Assembly: GCF_003293675.1 (NCBI RefSeq)
Contig: NZ_CP029984.1
Location: forward strand, 1,178,043 to 1,242,042
DNA: 64,000 nucleotides
From: Gardnerella leopoldii
Lineage (GTDB): Bacteria; Actinomycetota; Actinomycetes; Actinomycetales; Bifidobacteriaceae
Direction of reading: 5' to 3'
Shown here piece after piece: positions 57,775 through 64,000 of the stretch (position 1 is the first letter of the stretch; each line of letters starts with the position of its first letter). Both the position numbers and the translations under genes were made by a program. Below the pieces are notes generated by a model, which was given only the letters and a program-made list of their open reading frames with translations, was not told the DNA's origin and did no database searches.

Positions 57775-58827
57775 TTAGTTTTGTCTTAATTTTTTAATTT
57801 CTTCAGCATAAGTTTCGCCAGCAGTTTTATCAAATTCTTTTGCAACGCGTCTAAGAGACATGCTCGAACGCTTTGGCAAACGAATCTGCACAACACCAAC
57901 AAAATCGCCATTCTTTCCGGGCACTCCAGCACCTTCTATACGAACTTCATCACCGCTTGAAACACAAGCTGGAACTTTGAAAGTAACAGGATTGCCGTCT
58001 AGGTCGTTTATACTAACTTTTGCACCATGCACTGCTTCACTTAACGTTAGCGGCAATGTAGAAATCAAATCGTCGCCTCGCAAAGTAAATTTATCTGATG
58101 CTTCTACTTGAACATGCAAGTACAAGTCACCTGCAGCACCACCGAACTTGCCTGGCTTGCCTTTTCCTTTCAAACGAATTTTCTGTCCGGTTTTTACACC
58201 AGCTGGAATATGCGTTTTAAAAGTTTCACCAGCCGCACGCAACGATACTGTAGCGCCTTTAAAAGCTTGCTTAAATGTGAGCTTTATATCGGTTGTTATA
58301 TCTTCGCCAACTTCAGGCACGTCAGCTTCCTGCGGTTGAGAATACCTCTCACCGCCAAAGCCACTCGTACCTTGGAATCCTGCTGAATCTTGAGAGCGCT
58401 GACCTCCACCAAACATGGAGAAAATGTCGCTCATATTTGGTCCAGCACCGTTGGATGTAAAGCGAATGCGCGAACCGTTTCCGCCCATACCACCCATGCC
58501 AGAGCCGCCGTTGAACATGGAGAAAATATCCGAGAAACTCGACGCATCGAAACCGCCAGCACCACCTGCTCCTCCAGCGAAACGAGCACCACCAGCACCA
58601 AATTGGCGGATAGCATCGTAACGTTGACGAGTTTGACTATCTTTTAATACGTCATAAGCTTCAGAAACATCCTTAAATTTTTCTTCAGCTTCTTTTGTTT
58701 TGTTTAAATCAGGGTGATATTTACGAGCAAGTTTGCGATACGCTTTGGTAATCGTTGCCTCATCTGCGTCTTTGGAGACACCGAGAACCTTATAAAAATC
58801 CTTAGCTAACCATTCATTTTCAGCCAT
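57775..58827 (-). CDS. dnaJ: DnaJ-family co-chaperone without zinc fingers
   Basis: 350 aa. J domain with HPD at 38-40 (KYHPDLN), Gly/Phe/Met/Ala-rich linker of about 90 residues, then two C-terminal substrate-binding domains. The Cys-rich zinc-finger region (CxxCxGxG) of type I DnaJ is absent, so it is a type II (CbpA-like) J protein. Stimulates DnaK ATPase. AAAGGAGGCACAA precedes ATG. It lies 126 bp after grpE, with a long hairpin between. Confidence 0.93.
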   Translation of the reverse strand: MAENEWLAKDFYKVLGVSKDADEATITKAYRKLARKYHPDLNKTKEAEEKFKDVSEAYDVLKDSQTRQRYDAIRQFGAGGARFAGGAGGAGGFDASSFSDIFSMFNGGSGMGGMGGNGSRIRFTSNGAGPNMSDIFSMFGGGQRSQDSAGFQGTSGFGGERYSQPQEADVPEVGEDITTDIKLTFKQAFKGATVSLRAAGETFKTHIPAGVKTGQKIRLKGKGKPGKFGGAAGDLYLHVQVEASDKFTLRGDDLISTLPLTLSEAVHGAKVSINDLDGNPVTFKVPACVSSGDEVRIEGAGVPGKNGDFVGVVQIRLPKRSSMSLRRVAKEFDKTAGETYAEEIKKLRQN

Positions 58828-58884
58828 TTGTGCCTCCTTTCTTCACAAGCACATTGGCTATTTCGCTTTTGACCAAATATAGGC

Positions 58885-58918
58885 TGCTCGTGCCAACTCT
58901 TATGAGTCAGCACGAGCA
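58885..58918 (-). other. hairpin between grpE and dnaJ
   Basis: TGCTCGTGC (58885-58893) pairs with GCACGAGCA (58910-58918), with ACTC/GAGT pairing inside. No U-run follows on the minus strand, so it is more likely an mRNA-processing or stability element than a terminator. Confidence 0.6.
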
Positions 58919-58953
58919 AGTTATGCAATAAAGTCACGAAAGAGTTTCGTTAG

Positions 58954-59637
58954 TCATTGCTGTGGTGAAGAAACGACCACACGAGCGGCGCGAATAACGC
59001 GATCTCCTATTCGATATCCTGCTTCAACTACAGCATCAACAGTTTCTTTTGTAGCGTCTGGATCTGGTCTGTGCAAAATTGCATCATGCTTGGTCGGGTC
59101 AAAATCTTCGCCCTTTTCACCAAACTTTTCCACACCAAACTTTTCAAAAGCCTTATCTATCTTAGTTGCAACAGCCTTGAACGAATCATCCATTTCGCTA
59201 TGCTCGCGAATGCGGTCAATATCATCCAATGCTGGAAGCAATGCTGTCAGCACGTCAATAATTCCATGCTGTCTGAAACGATCCTGCTCTTTGGCAGAAC
59301 GATTTCTGAAGTTTATAAACTCAGCACGCTCTCGCTGTAACGCTTCCAAGTACTCTGCAGCTTCTTTCTTAGCTTTACCTAAGGGAGTTAAACTGCCGCT
59401 ATCTGCGTCTTGGCTGTCTTTCGATTCTGAAGATTCAGTGGAATTCGCCGTATCCTCAGAATTTGCGGAATTCGCAGAAACGTTAGCATCAGCTTTCGTT
59501 TCTGCAGGATTTGCACCTTCAGCAGCTTTCGATGAAGATTGCGCAGACGATTTCGCAGAATCACCTGTAGCTTTTACATCCAGCGAGTCAGCATCTTCCA
59601 TATCTTGCAAATATTCGTTGGCGTTAAAGTCGGACAT
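58954..59637 (-). CDS. grpE: nucleotide-exchange factor GrpE
   Basis: 227 aa. A long acidic, Ala/Ser/Glu-rich N-terminus (to about residue 85) precedes the coiled-coil and beta-domain with NFRNRSAKEQDRFRQHGI, ALLPALDDIDR, and the C-terminal VDAVVEAGYRIGDRVIRAARVVV. Releases ADP from DnaK. Its ATG overlaps the dnaK stop by one base (TAATG), a sign of coupled translation. Confidence 0.95.
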   Translation of the reverse strand: MSDFNANEYLQDMEDADSLDVKATGDSAKSSAQSSSKAAEGANPAETKADANVSANSANSEDTANSTESSESKDSQDADSGSLTPLGKAKKEAAEYLEALQRERAEFINFRNRSAKEQDRFRQHGIIDVLTALLPALDDIDRIREHSEMDDSFKAVATKIDKAFEKFGVEKFGEKGEDFDPTKHDAILHRPDPDATKETVDAVVEAGYRIGDRVIRAARVVVSSPQQ

Positions 59638-61520
59638 TACTTGTTGTCCTTATCATCCTTGTCGTCGTCCACCACTTCGGCGTCAACTACATCATCATCC
59701 TTAGCTGCAGAGCCAGCCTGAGCACCAGCAGCAGACTGAGCACCAGCTTCGGCACCAGCAGCACCCTGCTGAGCGTAAAGCTGCTGACCGATCTTCTGAG
59801 CAGAAGTCATCAACTCGCTTTGAGCAGACTTAATCTTCTCAACGTCGTCACCCTTCAAAGCTTCCTTCAAAGCATTAACCTTGTCGGTAACTTCCTTAGA
59901 GATTTCATCGGAAAGCTTGTCTTTATTGTCGTTCACGAGCTTTTCAGTCTGGTAAGCAAAGGCTTCTGCTTGGTTGCGAACTTCAGCTTCTTCCTTACGC
60001 TTCTTATCTTCAGCTTCGTGAGCTTCAGCTTCCTTCACCATGCGGTCAATTTCGTCCTTTGGCAAACCAGAACCACCGGTAATAGTCATGGACTGTTCCT
60101 TACCAGTGCCCTTATCCTTAGCGGAAACGTGCACAATGCCGTTAGCATCAATATCGAAAGTAACTTCAATCTGCGGAACGCCACGAGGAGCTGGAGCAAT
60201 TCCAGTCAACTCAAAAGTACCAAGAGGCTTGTTATCGCGAGCAAACTCACGTTCGCCCTGGTAAACCTGAATCAACACGGATGGCTGATTGTCTTCAGCA
60301 GTAGAGAATACTTCCGAGCGCTTCGTAGGAATAGCAGTATTGCGATCGATAAGCTTTGTCATAATTCCACCCTTGGTTTCAATACCCAAGGAAAGTGGAG
60401 TTACATCAATAAGCAGAACGTCTTTGCGATCTCCCTTAATAACGCCCGACTGAACGGCTGCACCAACTGCAACAACCTCATCTGGGTTCACGGACTGGTT
60501 AGCTTCCTTACCGCCTGTAAGTTCCTTCACCAAATCCTTCACAGCTGGCATACGAGTTGAACCACCAACAAGAACCACGTGATCGATCTGGCTTACTGAA
60601 ATACCAGCGTCAGAAAGAACGTTGTTAAATGGAGTACGGCAGCGGCCAAGCAAGTCGGAAGTCATTTCCTCAAAGTGAGCACGAGTCAAAGTCTCATCCA
60701 AATGCACTGGAGTGCCGTCAGGAGTCATTGCCAAGTACTGCATAGAAATTGAGGTAGAAGTAGAAGAGCTAAGTTCCTTCTTTGCCTGCTCAGCAGCTTC
60801 CTTCAAGCGCTGCAAAGCAATCTTATCCTTGCTCAAATCAACGCCATACTTGTTCTTAACTTCGCCAACGAGCCAGTCGATAATCTTCTGATCCCAGTCG
60901 TCGCCACCCAAATGGTTATCGCCGTTAGTTGCTTGCACCTGAATTGTGGAGAATCCGTCGTCATCCTTACCAATTTCAAGCAAGGACACATCGAAAGTAC
61001 CGCCACCCAAGTCGAATACCAAAATGCGCTCGTCTTCCTTGCCTTTTTCAAGGCCGTAAGCCAAAGCTGCAGCAGTTGGTTCGTTAATAATACGAAGCAC
61101 GTTCAAGCCTGCAATCTTACCTGCATCCTTAGTTGCCTGACGCTGAGCATCGTTGAAGTATGCTGGGCATGTAATAACGGCATCGGTTACCGGCTCACCC
61201 AAGTAAGCTTCAGCATCGCGCTTCAACTTCATCAGAACCTGTGCAGAAATCTCTTGTGGAGTCCACTTCTTGCCGTCGATATCAACAGTCCAATCAGTGC
61301 CCATGTGGCGCTTTACTGAGCTAATCGTGCGATCAACGTTTGTTACAGCCTGACGCTTAGCAACTTCACCAACCAAGATTTCGCCAGACTTGCTGAATGC
61401 CACAACAGATGGCGTGGTACGTGCGCCTTCAGCGTTTACAATAACTGTTGGGCTGCCACCTTCAAGAGTAGCAATGCAAGAGTTGGTTGTTCCCAAATCA
61501 ATACCTACTGCGCGTCCCAT
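59637..61520 (-). CDS. dnaK: chaperone DnaK (Hsp70)
   Basis: 627 aa. The ATPase domain begins [16 protein letters not shown] and has [16 protein letters not shown] and [13 protein letters not shown]. The substrate domain and a helical lid follow, then an Ala/Gly-rich segment and acidic tail ending [10 protein letters not shown]. Folds proteins with GrpE and DnaJ. AAGGAG precedes the ATG. First gene of the heat-shock operon, controlled by the HAIR element about 140 bp upstream. Confidence 0.97.
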   Translation of the reverse strand: MGRAVGIDLGTTNSCIATLEGGSPTVIVNAEGARTTPSVVAFSKSGEILVGEVAKRQAVTNVDRTISSVKRHMGTDWTVDIDGKKWTPQEISAQVLMKLKRDAEAYLGEPVTDAVITCPAYFNDAQRQATKDAGKIAGLNVLRIINEPTAAALAYGLEKGKEDERILVFDLGGGTFDVSLLEIGKDDDGFSTIQVQATNGDNHLGGDDWDQKIIDWLVGEVKNKYGVDLSKDKIALQRLKEAAEQAKKELSSSTSTSISMQYLAMTPDGTPVHLDETLTRAHFEEMTSDLLGRCRTPFNNVLSDAGISVSQIDHVVLVGGSTRMPAVKDLVKELTGGKEANQSVNPDEVVAVGAAVQSGVIKGDRKDVLLIDVTPLSLGIETKGGIMTKLIDRNTAIPTKRSEVFSTAEDNQPSVLIQVYQGEREFARDNKPLGTFELTGIAPAPRGVPQIEVTFDIDANGIVHVSAKDKGTGKEQSMTITGGSGLPKDEIDRMVKEAEAHEAEDKKRKEEAEVRNQAEAFAYQTEKLVNDNKDKLSDEISKEVTDKVNALKEALKGDDVEKIKSAQSELMTSAQKIGQQLYAQQGAAGAEAGAQSAAGAQAGSAAKDDDVVDAEVVDDDKDDKDNK

Positions 61521-61655
61521 AATTTCTCCTTAACTAGGTATTGCACCTTTTGTGCAATTACGCTTTCCTTCAAGTTTTGTAGTTACGTAAGCTGAACCTT
61601 ATTTAGATTCCTTGTTGGAAACTATGTAAAGCATCAGCTTTTTTACTTTCCAAAA

Positions 61656-61676
61656 CTTGAGTCTATTACACTCAAC
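61656..61676 (-). promoter_or_regulatory. HAIR operator of dnaK operon
   Basis: CTTGAGT-N7-ACTCAAC as read on the plus strand, one base from the consensus CTTGAGT-N7-ACTCAAG bound by HspR. It overlaps a TAATAG -10-like word with TTGACT upstream (61684-61689, spacing 15), so binding would block the promoter. Confidence 0.85.
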
Positions 61677-61715
61677 TTATAAAAGTCAACTTTTATTCCC
61701 AAAAATTACAAAAAA

Positions 61716-61736
61716 CTTTATACAACTAGACTCAAG
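61716..61736 (-). promoter_or_regulatory. degenerate second HAIR-like site
   Basis: A perfect right half ACTCAAG (61730-61736) with a left half, CTTTATA, matching only four of seven positions at the right spacing. It could be a weak auxiliary HspR site or chance. Confidence 0.4.
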
Positions 61737-61787
61737 TTTTGCAATTTAAGCAAAATTAATGGGAAATTCTGAAAAATTCAATAGGAT

Positions 61788-62519
61788 TCACGCGCTGAAC
61801 TTAAAGCGACGCAAAGAATTATCCAGAGCGTTATAACGCGCTAAAACGCCAATAAGCGGCGTGCCAATACCGGTTATGAGTTTAATTGCTTCAGTTGCCA
61901 TCATTGCGCCAACAATAGCTGCAGTTGCACCCAACACAGCCGATTTTGGCACTTTTTCTTTAGGCGGAGGGCACGCATACAAATCACGCAAACCAGGACC
62001 TTTTCCTGGCACGAAAACGCTTACTTGACCTTCATAATAAAGCACCGAACCGTAAACTTCCGGCGTACCAGCACTCCAAGCAGCATCCGCAATCAAAAAG
62101 CGCGTATCAAAATTATCACAACCGTCGATAACAATATCGTGACTTTCTACAAGCTGCTTTGCGTTGTCTTCATTAAATCTATTTACAAGGTTGATTTTTA
62201 AACCTGGAGATAACGCTTGCAGACGATTAGCTGCAAGTTGCGCTTTAGATTTGCCGCACTGATCGACAGTATATAAAGTCTGTCTTTGCAAATTAGAAAG
62301 CTCAACAACGTCGTCGTCACAAATTGTGATTTCTCCAACTCCTGCAGCAGCAAGCGAAAGCAAGCACGGCGAACCAAGTCCACCTGCACCGACCATGCAG
62401 ATTTTCGCATCGCGAAGTAACTGCTGATGTTCATTAGTAAAGCCCGGCAGGAGCAAGTGACGGCTAGTGCGTTCCGCCTCAAGCTCCTGCAGGTTGTCGT
62501 AAATTTTATTAATCGTCAT
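61788..62519 (-). CDS. thiF: ThiF/MoeB-family adenylyltransferase, atypical
   Basis: 243 aa. Activates the ThiS C-terminal glycine with ATP. The nucleotide loop is GAGGLGS (44-50), followed by DDDVVELSNLQRQTLY and DGCDNFDTRFLI. The two CxxC zinc pairs of ThiF/MoeB are missing: only Cys183 (YACPPPK) remains of the first, and the chain stops at FSA where the second should be. The Cys equivalent to the sulphur-accepting residue is also absent. Adenylation should be possible but sulphur transfer may work differently. Last gene of thiO-thiS-thiG-thiF, 36 bp after thiG. Confidence 0.82.
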   Translation of the reverse strand: MTINKIYDNLQELEAERTSRHLLLPGFTNEHQQLLRDAKICMVGAGGLGSPCLLSLAAAGVGEITICDDDVVELSNLQRQTLYTVDQCGKSKAQLAANRLQALSPGLKINLVNRFNEDNAKQLVESHDIVIDGCDNFDTRFLIADAAWSAGTPEVYGSVLYYEGQVSVFVPGKGPGLRDLYACPPPKEKVPKSAVLGATAAIVGAMMATEAIKLITGIGTPLIGVLARYNALDNSLRRFKFSA

Positions 62520-62555
62520 GTTGAATAATATGCCGAAAAATTACAGTACAGAAAT

Positions 62556-63368
62556 TTACAGTACAGAATCAGCCCAAGCGCGACCTTCAACAGGCGAAGA
62601 AGCGAGTGCATGTTCACGCTTAGGAATACGGCCAGCATCGTGAGCAAGCTTTCCAGCAGTTACAGCAGCAGCCATTGCGCGGCCCATCTTTACAGGATCT
62701 GGGCAGCGAGTTACAGCACTTGCAAGAAGCACACCAGAGCAGCCAATTTCGAAAGCTTTAACAACATCGGAAGCAGTTCCAACACCAGCATCCAAAATTA
62801 CAGGAACGCCAGCTTCCTTGCATTCTTGAACAATCAGCTCAATGTTTCGAGGATTCAAAATGCCAAGACCAGTTCCAATTGGAGCACCACCAGGCATAAC
62901 AGCCTTCACGCCAAGCGAAACCAAGCGACGAGCCACAATCGGGTCGTCATTCGTGTAGCAAAGCACGCTAAATCCTTCTTCAATAAGCTTTTCTGCAGCA
63001 AGCAATACTTCACGAGTATCTGGGAGCAAAGTATCGTCGTCTGCAATTACTTCGAGCTTAATCCAGTCAGTTCCAAGCGATTCACGAGCCATTTTTGCTG
63101 TAAGAACAGCATCATGCGCAGTTTTGCAACCAGCAGTATTTGGCAAAACGTTAATATTGTGGCGCTGCAACATGCCGTAAATATCCACGCCAGTTTTTGC
63201 GTGACGACGCATGGCAACTGTTGCCACTTCCGCACCCGAAGCAACAAGCGACTTTTCCATAATATCAATGCTCGTCATGCCGCCTGTACCAAGCAAAAGC
63301 CTTGAGTGTAAAGTCTTACCGCAAAGCTGCCAAGTATCGGCACTTTCTTCTGTATTATTTTCTGTCAT
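62556..63368 (-). CDS. thiG: thiazole synthase
   Basis: 270 aa, the standard length. Forms the thiazole phosphate of thiamine from dehydroglycine, 1-deoxyxylulose 5-phosphate and ThiS-thiocarboxylate. The Schiff-base lysine is Lys104 in [10 protein letters not shown], with [32 protein letters not shown] and DAGVGTASD as landmarks. It lies 89 bp after thiS. Confidence 0.95.
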   Translation of the reverse strand: MTENNTEESADTWQLCGKTLHSRLLLGTGGMTSIDIMEKSLVASGAEVATVAMRRHAKTGVDIYGMLQRHNINVLPNTAGCKTAHDAVLTAKMARESLGTDWIKLEVIADDDTLLPDTREVLLAAEKLIEEGFSVLCYTNDDPIVARRLVSLGVKAVMPGGAPIGTGLGILNPRNIELIVQECKEAGVPVILDAGVGTASDVVKAFEIGCSGVLLASAVTRCPDPVKMGRAMAAAVTAGKLAHDAGRIPKREHALASSPVEGRAWADSVL

Positions 63369-63457
63369 TTTAAGCCTTTTATTTAATATTTAATATTTAA
63401 ACTTAATTAAAATTAAATAATTAAGCGCACTAATTTCACGCTTAATTTTGTGGTGTT

Positions 63458-63664
63458 TCAGCCGCCTTGAACTGCGCTAAGAATTTCGACTTGATTCCCA
63501 TCACATATGACTGCTGATTCCCATTGCGCGCGAGAAAGCACATCGTCGCCAATTGCGACCGCTATACCAGGTCCTGCATCCGAACCATAACGTTGCGCAA
63601 TAAGCTGAGCAACAGTCAATCCGTCTTGCACTTCAACAGTTTCACCATTGACTACGATTTGCAT
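63458..63664 (-). CDS. thiS: sulphur carrier protein ThiS
   Basis: 68 aa. Ubiquitin-like carrier ending in VQGG, whose last Gly is adenylated by ThiF and turned into a thiocarboxylate. Begins MQIVVNGETVEV with the typical beta-grasp pattern. It lies between thiO and thiG and supplies the thiazole sulphur. Confidence 0.95.
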   Translation of the reverse strand: MQIVVNGETVEVQDGLTVAQLIAQRYGSDAGPGIAVAIGDDVLSRAQWESAVICDGNQVEILSAVQGG

Positions 63665-63787
63665 AATCTAACCTTTACTAACTAAAAGCTGAATTACTAA
63701 AAGTACTTTCTGCATCACACTTACGTCTATATTGGAACACTTCACACAATTCGCGGCGAAATCTAGCGAATTCACTGAAATTAGCGA

Positions 63788-64000
63788 TTAGAAGCGTGCA
63801 GGATTGCAGCTCTCCAAGAAGCCCTTTTCCTTCTCAGTTAACTCTTGCTCAAGCACAAGCTTTGTAGTCAAAGAAGAGCCCAAAGCTGTGAGCAAAATGC
63901 CGTGACGGAAGTAACCGGTGGAAATCGTGGTGTGCGTCTTAGGATCAATGCCAATGAATGGCAAATCATCTGGAGTTCCAGGACGACCGCCAGCAGTAAC
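63788..64000 (-). CDS. thiO: glycine oxidase ThiO, C-terminal part (runs off window)
   Basis: The last 70 residues are visible. The sequence RPGTPDDLPFIG then STGYFRHGILLTALGS is the FAD-binding end of ThiO-type amine oxidases, and the reading frame stays open to the edge. Supplies dehydroglycine (iminoacetate) to ThiG. Stop codon at 63788-63790. Confidence 0.9.
   Translation of the reverse strand, partial: VTAGGRPGTPDDLPFIGIDPKTHTTISTGYFRHGILLTALGSSLTTKLVLEQELTEKEKGFLESCNPARF

Noticed and set aside
63665-63787. TPP riboswitch for the thi genes
   Set aside because: The thiO-thiS gap is too short and lacks the conserved CTGAGA core; any riboswitch would lie upstream of thiO, outside the window.

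Overview
The window is chromosomal DNA from a low-GC member of the Bifidobacteriaceae. The 16S rRNA text agrees with what I remember of Gardnerella (vaginalis group). Supporting signs are an HspR/HAIR-controlled dnaK-grpE-dnaJ-hspR set, an Ino1 of actinobacterial type, a TopA with a Lys-rich tail and no zinc fingers, a short (about 505 aa) formate-THF ligase, and actinobacterial surface-anchored repeat proteins. Species assignment is from memory of the rRNA, not from a search.

Layout. 1-4761: three tandem, related surface proteins (the last runs off the window) behind a Fur/Zur-like box. 4780-7699: an isochorismatase-family hydrolase, a small membrane protein and a zinc-ribbon membrane protein with a duplicated domain. 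7700-13875: a complete 16S-23S-5S rRNA operon on the minus strand without spacer tRNA, followed by an intergenic region rich in inverted repeats. 13876-22161: an HD-domain protein, Kup potassium transporter, TatD nuclease and a heterodimeric ABC exporter. 22341-28299: an oligopeptide ABC importer (OppA; fused OppDF; OppC; OppB) whose first cistron is preceded by a 9-codon leader ORF. 28836-39815: PepC, MetG, an AbiEi-like/LRV-like overlapping pair, RsmI, an esterase, Fhs, a C69 dipeptidase and a PEBP-family protein.

40039-45955: a phosphotransferase locus. Enzyme I and the IIA, IIB and IIC subunits of an ascorbate-type (Ula) PTS are read on the minus strand, and HPr and a LacI regulator divergently on the plus strand. 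Two AAACGTTT operators lie over the divergent promoters. 45968-50809: topA-tmk-holB replication operon. 50941-56940: PAP2-family membrane protein, SRP RNA (ffs), Ino1, a bifunctional PBP and a HAD phosphatase. 57091-61736: dnaK-grpE-dnaJ-hspR behind a HAIR operator. 61788-64000: the thiazole branch of thiamine synthesis (thiO, thiS, thiG, thiF).

How it fits together: the organism takes up peptides (Opp) and cuts them with PepC and the C69 dipeptidase. It imports a sugar-like substrate through the PTS under LacI control, and it probably displays metal-responsive proteins on its surface. Most of the window is housekeeping. The least explained parts are the metal-box surface cluster, the Opp leader ORF, the AbiEi/LRV pair, the zinc-ribbon duplicated-domain protein and the palindrome-rich DNA beyond the rRNA operon. 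I saw no CRISPR array, prophage, insertion sequence or tRNA gene.
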